From an uncultured Myxococcales bacterium (GTDB lineage Bacteria; Myxococcota_A; UBA9042; DTJE01), in assembly GCA_937975765.1 (NCBI GenBank), contig CALJUR010000079.1, forward strand, positions 1 to 64,000: a stretch of DNA of 64,000 nucleotides. The letters run 5' to 3'. Numbering within the stretch: position 1 is the first letter of the stretch; the number at the start of each line of letters is the position of its first letter. A model generated the notes under the pieces. It ran no database searches and was not told the DNA's origin. It saw only the letters and a program-made list of their open reading frames with translations. This document shows positions 9,176 through 17,863 of this stretch, one piece after another. The position numbers and the translations under genes were made by a program.

Positions 9176-10039
9176 CTACAGCGGGTCGTGCACGCACCGG
9201 TAGAAGCCGTTCAGCGGCGCGGTGGCGCTGGGCGGGACGTTGATGGCCGCATCGTAGAAGGTCAGGTACCAGGAGCGCTTGCCCCCCGAGGTCGTCACCT
9301 GCGTGCCCGACACGAACAGGTGGCACTGCCAGTCGAAGGTCGCGTCCATGTAGCACTTCTTGGCCGGGTCGCCGGGCTTCTCCACCGGTCCCTGGTTGAT
9401 CGGGCAGCCCTGGGTGCAGGCGGAGGTGACGGCGGTGTCGCTGGTCGAGGAATCGTGGACCGGGCAGGCGCCCGAGGGCTCGGTGGCCGGGCAGCCCCGC
9501 ACCAGGCCGCGCAGTTCGTCGATGGTCGGCAGGCGCCACCCCAGCAGGTTCCGCTCGCGGGAGGCGTTGCAGGCCGCGCGCGCGTTGTCCAGCGTCGAGA
9601 AGGACTCGTAGGCCTTCTGCCACAGCAGGCCGGTGTTCCTGTCCAGGAGGGTGCCGTCGCAGTTGTCCTGGAAGCCGTAGGCGCTGGTCGGGTAGTCGCA
9701 CGGCGGGCCCGGGTCGTAGGTATCCTCGACGTCCCCGGCACCCGGGTCCTGCACGACGGTGTCCGGGACCGCGGTGTCGGCCGCGGGATCGCCGCCCGGA
9801 TCGAAGGGGGGGGGCGCGTCCGCACCGGGGTCGGAAGGCATCCCGGGATCCTCCGCGTCGGCCGGCGGGTTGCCATCGTCCGGCGGCACCGTCGTCTCGC
9901 CGTAGTGGATGTCGATCGGGCCGCCCGGGTCCATCGGCGCCTGGCCCTCGTCGCTGTCCCCCGACGAGGAGTCGCAGCCGAGGCTCGTGCCCGCCGCCAG
10001 CACCACGACGCCCACCCAGCCCAGGAACGTCCCGCGCAT
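9176..10039 (-). CDS. Lipoprotein with DUF1566 (Lcl C-terminal) domain
   Basis: This 287-residue lipoprotein has a lipobox at about residues 18-22 (TSLGC). After the Cys comes an 85-residue acidic, Pro- and Gly-rich linker full of DPG and DP steps, then a globular C-terminal domain (about 105-287). That domain has the DUF1566 signature: TLLDRNTGLLWQKA, an N-A-R-A-C-N segment, WRLPTIDELRGLV, and the final GFYRCVHDP. DUF1566 domains occur on cell-surface proteins; Legionella Lcl binds glycosaminoglycans through another part. The ATG at 10039 has GGAGGTGA 5 bases upstream, so the longer open frame to 10138 is not used. It probably sits on the outer surface; its ligand is unknown. Confidence 0.85.
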   Translation of the reverse strand: MRGTFLGWVGVVVLAAGTSLGCDSSSGDSDEGQAPMDPGGPIDIHYGETTVPPDDGNPPADAEDPGMPSDPGADAPPPFDPGGDPAADTAVPDTVVQDPGAGDVEDTYDPGPPCDYPTSAYGFQDNCDGTLLDRNTGLLWQKAYESFSTLDNARAACNASRERNLLGWRLPTIDELRGLVRGCPATEPSGACPVHDSSTSDTAVTSACTQGCPINQGPVEKPGDPAKKCYMDATFDWQCHLFVSGTQVTTSGGKRSWYLTFYDAAINVPPSATAPLNGFYRCVHDPL

Positions 10040-10106
10040 CGCGTCACCTCCAGACCGGCGAAGGATAGGGGAATCCCGCGGAAAAATCGACCGGGACCAG
10101 CCTGCT

Positions 10107-11768
10107 CTAGACCCGGATTCGGAACTCCTTCCACGCATGGTGCTTCAGTTCGTCGCGGAAGGCCGGGTCGGCCACCGAGATCAGGTTCCTCACGAAGCGG
10201 TGCTGGTCCACGCCGGACATCTGCGCCACGCCGTGCTCGGTGACCAGGAAGAACCTCGCGCCCTCGCGGCCGCCCATCACGTCCGGGCCGATGTACGAGA
10301 TCGGCGTGCCCGCCGGCAGGAAGGGGAAGATGGAGGACCGCACCTTGCCCTCGGGCGTCGTGTGCGTGGACTTCATGCAGAAGTACGAGATGCCGCCGCG
10401 GGACAGGCCCCGGTTGATGGTGGCGCCGCCGCCGACGCCGCTGAAGTGGTTGCGGTCGCGGCCGCCCGCGTTGATGTGCCCCTGGAAGTCCAGGGACAGG
10501 CAGTTGTTGACGCCCATGCCGTAGTGGAAGCCTTCCGGGATGACGACGCGCGAGGCCGCCGCCACGATGACCGCGGGGTTGTTGTCCAGCTTCCGGTAGA
10601 AGTCGCTGCCCTCGGGGCAGATCGTGAAGGTCGAAACCAGCTTGCCGTCCAGTTGCGTGCGGGTGCCGTCCTTCTCGATGAAGTGGGTGCCGGCGATCTT
10701 GCCGGCCTCGAACAGGTCCATCGTGAAGGGCTCCAGCATCTCGGTATAGCAGCGCCCGGTCCAGGACGACGCCTTCAGATCCTTGATGACCAGTACGCCG
10801 GTGCCGCCGAAGCCCACCTGCAGCGCCCGTCCCTTCGTGAAGCGCAGGTTCTGCTCGATGTGGTTGACCGCGTTCTGGGCGATCGTCACCTCGGCGGGCG
10901 CCGGGTTGTCCAGCGCGTTGGCCGGCAGCGCGGGCAGGCGGCCGTCGTCCTCGACCACGAACAGCTTGCCGGCGCGGGCCAGGCCCTCGAACCTGCCGAC
11001 GTGGACGGTGTTGGGCGCCCACTCGTCGTCGTACCCGTTGGTGAAGGGGTACTTCGGGTTCACGTACAGCAGGATGTTGATGGTCTTCAGCCGCAGCGCC
11101 TTCTCGAGGATCTCGCCGTTGGCGCCGTTGGCCAGGCCGTGCGACAGGTAGCCCTGCTCGTTCGGCGGGGTCATGACCATCACGAACGTGTCGACCTGCG
11201 GGTTGTCGTCCGGGTCGTACCCCATGCTGTCCACGGCGTCCGGGAAGTGGATGGACTGCATCCGGGTGATGCCCATGCGCGTCGTGTTGCGGCCGACGTA
11301 GTCGGGGTAGAGGACCCGCGTCAGGAAGTTGTCCGGGATGACCGCGTTGGTCGCGGCCCCGATGAAGGCCGACGTGAAGGTGATGCGCCGCTGGTGCATC
11401 TCCTCGTAGTGGCCGATCAGGCGCTTCAGCCCTTCCAGCTTCTTCGTGACCGCGTTCACCTTCCGGGCGAACTGCCCGACGGCGGAGTCCGCCGTGGAGT
11501 GGGCGACCAGGTCCGCCAGGGCGCCCTGGCTCTTCAGGGCGTCGCCCAGGCACAGGTCGTAGGGCGCCATGAACAGGGCCTGGCGGATGTCGAGCCCCGT
11601 GATGTCGTGGCGGACGATGTGCGTCCACAGCGAGTCGTAGAACGTGGTCGGCTCGGACGTGGCGAAGCCGGACGCGACGGTCATGCCCGATCGGACGGCG
11701 CGCCGCATGGCCTCGTCGTTCGGCAGGACGCAGTCGGCGAAGAACGCTGGAACATTCGGAATCGGCAT
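10107..11768 (-). CDS. Acetyl-CoA hydrolase/transferase family protein
   Basis: This 553-residue protein belongs to the class I CoA-transferase superfamily (acetyl-CoA hydrolase/4-hydroxybutyrate CoA-transferase branch). The N-terminal half carries PDNFLTR and a TPPNEQGYLSHGLANG segment. The C-terminal half contains VGFGGTGVLVIKDL and the GVGGGATINRGLSRGG loop, typical of the AcetylCoA_hyd_C domain. The catalytic Glu could not be assigned with certainty. Such enzymes move CoA between acetate, propionate, butyrate or succinate, or hydrolyse acetyl-CoA; the substrate is undetermined. The start at 11768 is the first ATG before the conserved MPIPNVPAFFADC, with only a weak G-rich ribosome-binding site. 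It is separated from phosphofructokinase by 174 bases holding an AT-rich candidate operator. Confidence 0.85.
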   Translation of the reverse strand: MPIPNVPAFFADCVLPNDEAMRRAVRSGMTVASGFATSEPTTFYDSLWTHIVRHDITGLDIRQALFMAPYDLCLGDALKSQGALADLVAHSTADSAVGQFARKVNAVTKKLEGLKRLIGHYEEMHQRRITFTSAFIGAATNAVIPDNFLTRVLYPDYVGRNTTRMGITRMQSIHFPDAVDSMGYDPDDNPQVDTFVMVMTPPNEQGYLSHGLANGANGEILEKALRLKTINILLYVNPKYPFTNGYDDEWAPNTVHVGRFEGLARAGKLFVVEDDGRLPALPANALDNPAPAEVTIAQNAVNHIEQNLRFTKGRALQVGFGGTGVLVIKDLKASSWTGRCYTEMLEPFTMDLFEAGKIAGTHFIEKDGTRTQLDGKLVSTFTICPEGSDFYRKLDNNPAVIVAAASRVVIPEGFHYGMGVNNCLSLDFQGHINAGGRDRNHFSGVGGGATINRGLSRGGISYFCMKSTHTTPEGKVRSSIFPFLPAGTPISYIGPDVMGGREGARFFLVTEHGVAQMSGVDQHRFVRNLISVADPAFRDELKHHAWKEFRIRV

Positions 11769-11841
11769 GGTGGATCCCCCCCGCTTGAGAAGTGTCGTAC
11801 CTCCGGATCGCAGGCCGCTGGTTCGGTCCCGGTGGAGGGAG

Positions 11842-11869
11842 AAAAGCACTGTTTCATGACTTTTGTCAA
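11842..11869 (-). promoter_or_regulatory. AT-rich candidate operator/-35 region upstream of CoA-transferase
   Basis: An AT-rich island stands out in the GC-rich surroundings. On the minus strand it begins with a perfect TTGACA (11869-11864) and continues into an imperfect inverted repeat with AAAAG and CTTTT arms (11864-11842; about 7 of 10 positions pair). No convincing -10 box is spaced correctly, so this may be a regulated promoter that needs an activator. Confidence 0.35.
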
Positions 11870-11942
11870 TGCGGCCGGGAAGGGGCTCGACCATGCGCGC
11901 GCGGGATTCCGGGGCGGGATCGACGGGCGGACGCGGCCCGGG

Positions 11943-13187
11943 TCAGCGGATCATGCCCCGGAGGCGACCGTGCGGGGGCATCGGCCCGATCAGCGGCCGG
12001 GCGTAGTCCAGGAAGGCCTGCGTGACGTCGTTGCCCTCGCCGGACAGGTACTCGTCGGGCATCGAGCGGGTGTCCTTCGCCACGTTGCGCAGCTCGGTAT
12101 GCTCGAACCGGACGCGGTACTCGCCGGGCTCGCGCAGCATGACGACCGAGCCGTCCAGGTCCTTCGCGGTGGCCAGCGCGACGGCGGTCCGGCCGCACTG
12201 GCGCGCCTCGGCGGCGTCCACCCCGGACACCACGCCGGCGAACGACCGCTGCAGGTACCCGAAGGTGTCCGCGCGCACGCGCAGGCCCTTCCCCAGGCGG
12301 GCCTCCACGCCCAGGCCGTCCTTGACCTGCTGGGCCAGCCAGTCGCCCAGCGCGCCGCTGCCCGACAACTGGACGTTGGCGTGGGTGTCCTTCTCCAGCG
12401 TCTTCGCCGACTTCTCGGCCATCGTCTCGGCCATCGTGCGCTTCAGCGGGTCGTTCCCGTCCACGATGCCCTCGGAAACGGCGACCACGCACCGGCCCAG
12501 GTCGCGGTAGACGCGCTCGACGTCGGCCAGGAACCTCTCCACGAAGAACGGGCGCTCGGGCACGTAGACGAGGTGCGGGCCGTCGTCGTCCCACTTGCGG
12601 GCCAGCGCCGAGGCCGCCGTCAGGAAGCCGGCGTTGCGGCCCATCACGACGTCGATCTTGATGCCGGGCAGCGACCGGTTGTCCAGGTTGTCTCCCAGGA
12701 ACGCGCTGGCCACGAAGCGGGCGGCGCTGCCGTAGCCCGGGCAGTGGTCCGTCACGCGCAGGTCGTTGTCCACCGTCTTCGGCACGTGGAAGCAGCGCAG
12801 GTCGTAGTGCGCCTCCTGCGCGGCCTGGTCGACGATGTGGACGGTCTCGGCCGAGTCGTTGCCGCCGATGTAGAAGTAGTAGCGGACGCCGTGCTTCCGC
12901 ATCACCTCGAACATCCGGTAGCAGTCCTCGGCCTTGGGCTTCTGGCGCACCGACCCCAGCGCCGAGGAGGGCGTCTGCGCGACCTCCTCCAGCACGTCCC
13001 CCGGTTCGGCGAACAGGTCGATGAAGTCCTCGCGCAGGATGCCCTTGACGCCGTGCCGGGCCCCCAGCAACCGGTCGATGACGCCGCAATCCCGGGCGGC
13101 CTCGATGACGCCGACCAGGCTCTGGTTGATGACGGCCGTCGGCCCGCCCGACTGCCCGACGATCGCGTTTCCACGGATTCCTGCCAT
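11943..13187 (-). CDS. pfp: 6-phosphofructokinase, probably PPi-dependent
   Basis: This 414-residue phosphofructokinase converts fructose 6-phosphate to the 1,6-bisphosphate. Motifs: GQSGGPTAVIN at the N-terminus (phosphoryl-donor loop), YIGGNDSAETV (the GGDxS position), PKTVDNDL with the catalytic Asp, TDHCPGYGSAAR, and MGRNAGFLTA. ATP enzymes have GGDGS and PGTIDND. The bulky residue at the GGxxS glycine position (here N-D-S) and the Lys in PKTVDND are characteristic of pyrophosphate-using enzymes, so PPi dependence is inferred; Asn instead of the usual first Asp of that motif is a small departure. The ATG at 13187 has GGGAGGA 6 bases upstream and a good promoter. Its reversible chemistry would allow both glycolysis and gluconeogenesis. 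Confidence 0.88.
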   Translation of the reverse strand: MAGIRGNAIVGQSGGPTAVINQSLVGVIEAARDCGVIDRLLGARHGVKGILREDFIDLFAEPGDVLEEVAQTPSSALGSVRQKPKAEDCYRMFEVMRKHGVRYYFYIGGNDSAETVHIVDQAAQEAHYDLRCFHVPKTVDNDLRVTDHCPGYGSAARFVASAFLGDNLDNRSLPGIKIDVVMGRNAGFLTAASALARKWDDDGPHLVYVPERPFFVERFLADVERVYRDLGRCVVAVSEGIVDGNDPLKRTMAETMAEKSAKTLEKDTHANVQLSGSGALGDWLAQQVKDGLGVEARLGKGLRVRADTFGYLQRSFAGVVSGVDAAEARQCGRTAVALATAKDLDGSVVMLREPGEYRVRFEHTELRNVAKDTRSMPDEYLSGEGNDVTQAFLDYARPLIGPMPPHGRLRGMIR

Positions 13188-13242
13188 GTGCGTCCTCCCG
13201 TGTTTCCGACGCCCGTCGCACCCGCGGCGGGGGACGGGTGTG

Positions 13243-13271
13243 CTTGTAAGGGAGGACGGGCGGCGCGTCAA
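13243..13271 (-). promoter_or_regulatory. Sigma-70 promoter of phosphofructokinase
   Basis: On the minus strand TTGACG (13271-13266) and TACAAG (13248-13243) are separated by exactly 17 bases. The predicted start lies about 45-50 bases before the ATG at 13187. Confidence 0.55.
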
Positions 13272-13323
13272 TACCGCGGCCGCGTGCAGGGCGGCGCACT
13301 TGCAGGCGACCGGTCGGTTCGCG

Positions 13324-13332
13324 TGCTAGACT
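13324..13332 (+). promoter_or_regulatory. Extended -10 element before the YncE-like lipoprotein gene
   Basis: TGC followed by TAGACT (13327-13332) forms a TGn-extended -10 box 20 bases before the ATG at 13353. A TTGCAG at 13300-13305 lies 21 bases upstream, too far for a normal -35, which is acceptable for an extended -10 promoter. Confidence 0.4.
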
Positions 13333-13352
13333 CCGCCCACGGAGGGAGGGCG

Positions 13353-14771
13353 ATGAGCGCGAGGATGCTGGGCGTTGCGGTGCTGGCGGCGTTGGCCGCG
13401 GCCGGGTGCGGGGGCGACGGGGGCGGCACGGCGCGGGATGCCGTCGCCGACGACGCGGCCAGGATGGACGTCCCGGCGGGAGACGAGGCGACGGGAACGG
13501 ACGCGGACCGCGACCTCGCGGCCCAGGAAACCGGGGGGGATGCGACATCCGACGCCGCGGGAGAGGACCCGGCGGCAGGCGACGAGGCGGACGGCGAGGC
13601 GGCCGATGCGGCGACCGACCCGGTAGCGGACCCCGCGGCAGAGGACGCGACGGAGGACGCGGACACGAACCCGTGCCCGAGGCTGCCGGGGGCGGCGGAC
13701 CGGGCCCGCGTGGTAGCGGTGTCCTTCCCCTACCTGGAAGGGGCGCGCAAGTCCGGCGACTGGGCGCTGCTGCAACTGGCCGCCGACGGGACCCTGTCCG
13801 GGCCGGGGCCCAGGTTCCAGATGGGCCCCGCCTTCGACGGCGAGGTGGCCTTCACCCCCGACGGGGAGATCGGGATCGCGGTGCAGGACGACGGCACGCT
13901 GGGGGTGTTCCGGGTCGCGGGCGACGGCACGGCGCAGGTGGTTCACGCGGCCTTCGCCGGGCACTTCTACGCGTCCCGGATCGTGATGTCGGCGGCGGGC
14001 GACCACGCCTTCGTGCTGGACACCGAGTGGCGGGACTCGGGCGGATCGACCCGGCGGGGAGGAGGCGTGTATCGGGTGGACATCGGGTGCGACGGGACGC
14101 TGACGGATCGCGGCATGGCGATGCCGGCCAAGCTTCCGGCGGCGCTGCTGGCGGTGCCAGGACAACCGGGCCGGGCGGTGCTGGCCGCGCGCGACGTGCT
14201 GGACGTCATGTCGGGCGGGGACCTGCACCTCCTGTCGTCGGAGGACGCGCCGACGGTCGTCCACAGCGCCGCGGCGCTCTCGGAGGATTCCAGCGTCGAC
14301 GGGTCCGCGATGACTCCCGACGGGAAGTTCGCGCTGCTGGGGGACTCGGGGATGTTCTCCACGCAGGGCGTGGGCGTGGTCGAGGTGGCCGGGGACACGC
14401 TGGTGCCGCGCCAGTTCCTGTCCGGCATCGGGAACCCCGCGGCCATCGTCGTGTCCCCCTCGGGCGGGACCGCGCTGGTGGCCGGCGCCTACGAGCCCGA
14501 TGACCTGTGGATCCTGGACCGGGACGACGCCCATCCCGAGGCGCCGTTCTCGATCCGCGGCACGGTCGAGTACGCCGGGGGCGGAAGCCAGTTGCCGACG
14601 TCGATGGTCATGCTGGAGCGCGGCCCGCTGGCGGGCCGGGTGCTGGTGACCGAGGTGACGGGCATCCGCCAGATCGACCTGGCGACCGACGGGTCGGTGG
14701 TGGACCACGGCGTGTTCCCGCTGGGCGGGGGCGTCACGAACATGCCCGCGGTGATCGGCGTCCAGCCCTGA
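13353..14771 (+). CDS. Surface lipoprotein with acidic linker and beta-propeller-like domain
   Basis: This 472-residue lipoprotein has the lipobox LAAAGC near residue 20. A roughly 85-residue Asp/Glu/Ala linker ends at the first globular Cys (TNPCPRLP). The rest (about 105-472) is beta-rich with repeating units such as DGEVAFTPDGEIGIAVQDDG, ASRIVMSAAGDHAFVLDT, GSAMTPDGKFALLGDSG and AAIVVSPSGGTALVAGA, the pattern of a YncE- or WD40-like beta-propeller. GGAGGGAGGG lies just before the ATG at 13353. Its role is unknown; ligand binding or display on the outer surface is plausible. It is followed 37 bases later by tatD on the same strand. Confidence 0.8.
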   Translation: MSARMLGVAVLAALAAAGCGGDGGGTARDAVADDAARMDVPAGDEATGTDADRDLAAQETGGDATSDAAGEDPAAGDEADGEAADAATDPVADPAAEDATEDADTNPCPRLPGAADRARVVAVSFPYLEGARKSGDWALLQLAADGTLSGPGPRFQMGPAFDGEVAFTPDGEIGIAVQDDGTLGVFRVAGDGTAQVVHAAFAGHFYASRIVMSAAGDHAFVLDTEWRDSGGSTRRGGGVYRVDIGCDGTLTDRGMAMPAKLPAALLAVPGQPGRAVLAARDVLDVMSGGDLHLLSSEDAPTVVHSAAALSEDSSVDGSAMTPDGKFALLGDSGMFSTQGVGVVEVAGDTLVPRQFLSGIGNPAAIVVSPSGGTALVAGAYEPDDLWILDRDDAHPEAPFSIRGTVEYAGGGSQLPTSMVMLERGPLAGRVLVTEVTGIRQIDLATDGSVVDHGVFPLGGGVTNMPAVIGVQP

Positions 14772-14808
14772 CGGCGAGGGCCGCAGGAGGCGGCCGCGGC
14801 GAGGTTCC

Positions 14809-15606
14809 ATGGCCCTGTTCGACACGCACGTCCACCTGTCGGACCCGCCGCTGCGGGACGACCTGCCCGGCGTGCTGGCTCGGGCGCGGCAGGCCGGGGT
14901 GGCGGCGTTCGTGTGCCCGTCGGGGGACGAGGCCTCCTCCCGGGCCGCGCGGGACCTGGCCCGCGCACACCCCGGCCGGGTGTTCGCGGCCGCCGGGCTG
15001 CACCCGTGGGCGGTCGCACCGGGGTCGTCGCCGGACCTGGCCTGGCTGATCGCCCTGCTGGACGCGGGCGGCCTCGTCGCGGTGGGAGAGGCCGGGCTGG
15101 ACGCGGTGGTCCCCGGCGCGGACCTGGACGCGCAGGAGAGGGCCCTCCGGGAGCAGGCGGGCCTGGCCCGGGAGGCGGGCCTGCCGCTGATCCTGCACGT
15201 GCGCGGCGCATTCGACCGGCTGGTCCGGGTGCTGGAGTCGATCGGCCCGGGCGGCCCCGGGGGGGTGCTGCACGCCTTCGGGGGCTCGGCGGAGGTCGCG
15301 GCGCGACTGCGGCGCCTGGGCTACGTGCGCGGCGTCGGTGGCGGCGCGACGCGGCCCGAGGCGGCGAAGGTCCGGGCGGCGATCGCGGCGACCCCTCTGG
15401 ACGCGATCGTGCTGGAGACCGACGCCCCCTACATCGGGACCCGGACGCGGCCGAAGGGGCAGGTCGAGCCCGCGGACGTGGCCGAGGTCCGGGACGCGGT
15501 GGCCACGCTGCTGGGGGTGTCCCCGGGCGAGGTCGAGGAGCGCACGACCGCCACCGCGCGTGCCCTGTTCCGGACGGGCCGGCTCACTCCGCCGCCCGGA
15601 TCCTGA
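14809..15606 (+). CDS. tatD: TatD-family metal-dependent DNase/hydrolase
   Basis: This 265-residue TIM-barrel hydrolase has all expected metal-ligand motifs: DTHVHLSD (HxH, residues about 5-12), GEAGLD (Glu), LILHVRGAFD (His), VLHAFGGS (His) and LETDAPYIG (Asp). TatD proteins are cytoplasmic nucleases (3'-5' exonuclease or phosphoesterase) linked to DNA repair and nucleic-acid turnover. Length matches the family (about 260). The last 23 bases overlap the 3' end of the convergent penicillin-binding protein gene, so no intergenic terminator exists between them. Confidence 0.92.
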   Translation: MALFDTHVHLSDPPLRDDLPGVLARARQAGVAAFVCPSGDEASSRAARDLARAHPGRVFAAAGLHPWAVAPGSSPDLAWLIALLDAGGLVAVGEAGLDAVVPGADLDAQERALREQAGLAREAGLPLILHVRGAFDRLVRVLESIGPGGPGGVLHAFGGSAEVAARLRRLGYVRGVGGGATRPEAAKVRAAIAATPLDAIVLETDAPYIGTRTRPKGQVEPADVAEVRDAVATLLGVSPGEVEERTTATARALFRTGRLTPPPGS

Positions 15607-17740
15607 CGAAGTCCGCGAAGAACGGCACCGCGGTGTTGCCCCCCGTCGCCCCGTGCATCGGCAGCCGGTCGTCGTAGCCCACCAGGACCGTCACTACGCG
15701 CTGCCCGTCCGACCCGGCGAACCAGGCCTCCCGGGACCGGTTCGACGTCCCGGTCTTGCCCCACGCCGGGACCGGCAGGTCGGCCGCCGCCCTCGCGGTG
15801 CCGACGACGACGGCCTCCCGCAGCGCCTTCCGGACCCACGTCGCGACCCGCTGCGGCATCACCCGGGACGGCCGGGGCTGATGGGACAGCAGCGTCCTTC
15901 CGGCCGCGTCCAGCACGGAGGACACCAGGAAGGGCGTGTCGTGCTGGCCGCCGGCCGCGAAGGCGGACACGGCGTTCGCCAGCGCCAGCGGGCTGGACTC
16001 GGCGCTGCCCAGCGCCAGCGAAAGGTCCTCCGGGATCCCGCCGTCGATGCCGACCTGCGACAGCAGGTCCGCCACCGGCGCCACTCCCACCTGCGACAGC
16101 ACCTTCACCGCGACCACGTTGATCGACTTCGCCAGTGCCTCCGCCAGCCGGTACTCCCGCCCGTCGTACCCTCCCTCGTAGTTGCGCGGCGTCCATGCAC
16201 GCCCGTGCGCCCCGCGGAACGAGACGGCCGTGTTCGCGACCGACAGGTCCTCGGGCACGCCGGCAAGGATCGCCGCCGCGTACAGGAACGGCTTGACCGT
16301 CGACCCCATCGGGCGCCGCGACTGCACCGCCCGGTTGAACGGCCGCGACTCGAACGACTCGCCGCCGACCAGTGCCAGCACCGCCCGCGTCCGCGGGTCC
16401 AGCACCGCGACGGCCGCCTGCGGCCCGCACTCGGCGTTGACGCGCACCTCGCCGTCCCTCGCGTCCGCACCGCCGGGGGCCCGCGACACGCGCAGCGGGC
16501 CGGCACCGGGCGCGCAGACGGCGTACGGGTCGGGATGTCCCGCCAGCAGCCGTCGCTGCAGCGAGGCGGGGTCCAGCACCGCCCGCTCGCCTGCGGCTTC
16601 CACCTCGATACGCCCCGCCTTCCGGTCGCATCGCACCACCCGCGCCTCGACCGCGCGCGGCGGCTGCGGCAGCCCGCCGTCCTCCGTCCCGTCGTCCAGC
16701 CCGTCCACGCGGGCCGCGGCCTCCTCGTCGGACTCCCGCGTGCGCCCCGCCCGCCACAGCCGGGCCAGCCCCATCGCGACGGCCGCCTCGGCCGCGGCCG
16801 ACGACTCCAGGTCCAGCGTCGTCCGCACCGTCAGCCCGTCGTGCAGCAGGCGCCCGGTCCCGAACAGGCGGGTCACCTCGCGTCGCACCGCGTCCACGAA
16901 GTACGGCGCCGCTCCCAGCCGGTCGTCCTCCCGGGCCCGGAGGCGCGCCTGCTGCCCCGCGGCCTTCTCGGCCTCCGCCACCGGCACGAAGCCCTGTTCG
17001 GCCATCCGCCGCAGCACGTACCGGCGCCGGCCGATCGCCCCCTCCGGGTTCCGGATCGGCGAATTCGCCTCGGGCGAGGACACCAGGCCCGCCAGCAGCG
17101 CCGCCTGGGACAGGTCCAGCGCGTCCGCCGGCCGTCCGAACCAGTAGCGCGAGGCCTCCTCGAACCCGTAGCGGCCGGCGCCCAGGTACACCTCGCTGAG
17201 GTAGATCGCCAGGATCTCGTCCTTGGTCAGCGTCGCCTCCAGGCGCCGTGCCAGCAGCAGTTCCTTGAACTTCCGCTGCCACGTCCTCTCCGGCCCCAGC
17301 AGCACCTGCTTGACGACCTGCTGCGTCAGCGTGGACCCCCCCTGGGCCACGCGCCCCTTCCACAGGTTGACCAGCATCGCCCGGGCGATGCCCGCGTACG
17401 ACAGGCCCTCGTGCTCCCGGAACCCGGCGTCCTCGGCGGCCAGCACCGCCTTCTCGACCAGCGGCGGGATCGCGCCCGGCCGGATCAGGGTGCGGCGCTC
17501 GGTGAAGAACTCGGCGACGACCGTGCCGTCCGCCGCCAGCACCCGGCTGACCTTCGGGACGGCCTGCGCGTACTCCTCGAAGGACGGGACCTCGGGCAGG
17601 CCCGACTCGACGACCGCCACGACGCTGGCGGCCGCGACCAGCCCCAGCACGCCGGCCAGGGCCACCCCGCCCGCCACGACCGCCCAGGGGCGCCACGTCG
17701 GCGCCTTCCCCTTCCTGCCCCTGCCCCGCTTCGGCGCCAC
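15584..17740 (-). CDS. Class A penicillin-binding protein (PBP1A-like)
   Basis: This 718-residue bifunctional peptidoglycan synthase has a short basic N-terminus (KRGRGRKGK) and one membrane anchor (about 17-42). A GT51 glycosyltransferase domain follows with EDAGFREHEG, GGSTLTQQ, RKFKELLLARRLE and IYLSEVYLG. The transpeptidase domain carries the SxxK active site (GSTVKPF), an SIN triad in AKSINVVAV and KTGTS. All catalytic signatures are present. It polymerises lipid II and cross-links peptides in the periplasm. The GTG start at 17740 was chosen because GGGAGGA lies 5-6 bases before it and the frame yields the basic cytoplasmic tail. A small insertion between the two domains (about 325-430) is typical of PBP1A. 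Confidence 0.93.
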   Translation of the reverse strand: MAPKRGRGRKGKAPTWRPWAVVAGGVALAGVLGLVAAASVVAVVESGLPEVPSFEEYAQAVPKVSRVLAADGTVVAEFFTERRTLIRPGAIPPLVEKAVLAAEDAGFREHEGLSYAGIARAMLVNLWKGRVAQGGSTLTQQVVKQVLLGPERTWQRKFKELLLARRLEATLTKDEILAIYLSEVYLGAGRYGFEEASRYWFGRPADALDLSQAALLAGLVSSPEANSPIRNPEGAIGRRRYVLRRMAEQGFVPVAEAEKAAGQQARLRAREDDRLGAAPYFVDAVRREVTRLFGTGRLLHDGLTVRTTLDLESSAAAEAAVAMGLARLWRAGRTRESDEEAAARVDGLDDGTEDGGLPQPPRAVEARVVRCDRKAGRIEVEAAGERAVLDPASLQRRLLAGHPDPYAVCAPGAGPLRVSRAPGGADARDGEVRVNAECGPQAAVAVLDPRTRAVLALVGGESFESRPFNRAVQSRRPMGSTVKPFLYAAAILAGVPEDLSVANTAVSFRGAHGRAWTPRNYEGGYDGREYRLAEALAKSINVVAVKVLSQVGVAPVADLLSQVGIDGGIPEDLSLALGSAESSPLALANAVSAFAAGGQHDTPFLVSSVLDAAGRTLLSHQPRPSRVMPQRVATWVRKALREAVVVGTARAAADLPVPAWGKTGTSNRSREAWFAGSDGQRVVTVLVGYDDRLPMHGATGGNTAVPFFADFVRIRAAE

Positions 17741-17761
17741 CGCATCCTCCCGGTCGGCGCG

Positions 17762-17770
17762 ACGATACCA
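17762..17770 (-). promoter_or_regulatory. Extended -10 element before the PBP gene
   Basis: On the minus strand TGG followed by TATCGT (17767-17762) forms a TGn-extended -10 box 22 bases upstream of the GTG at 17740. No clear -35 accompanies it. Confidence 0.35.
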
Positions 17771-17806
17771 TCGCCCCTCGCCCGTCGCCCACGGGACGTC
17801 CGTCGA

Positions 17807-17835
17807 TTGACCGCCAGGGACGTTCCGGCTAGCAT
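17807..17835 (+). promoter_or_regulatory. Sigma-70 promoter of folD
   Basis: TTGACC (17807-17812) and TAGCAT (17830-17835) are spaced by 17 bases. The transcription start would fall near 17842, about 20 bases before the ATG at 17864. Confidence 0.65.
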
Positions 17836-17863
17836 TCGCCCCGTCATCCACCGGAGGCCCCGG

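Noticed and set aside
5880..9203. Long plus-strand open frame opposite hrpB
   Set aside because: It is the antisense of a clear HrpB helicase; the only real plus-strand gene here is the EVE protein at 8710-9135.
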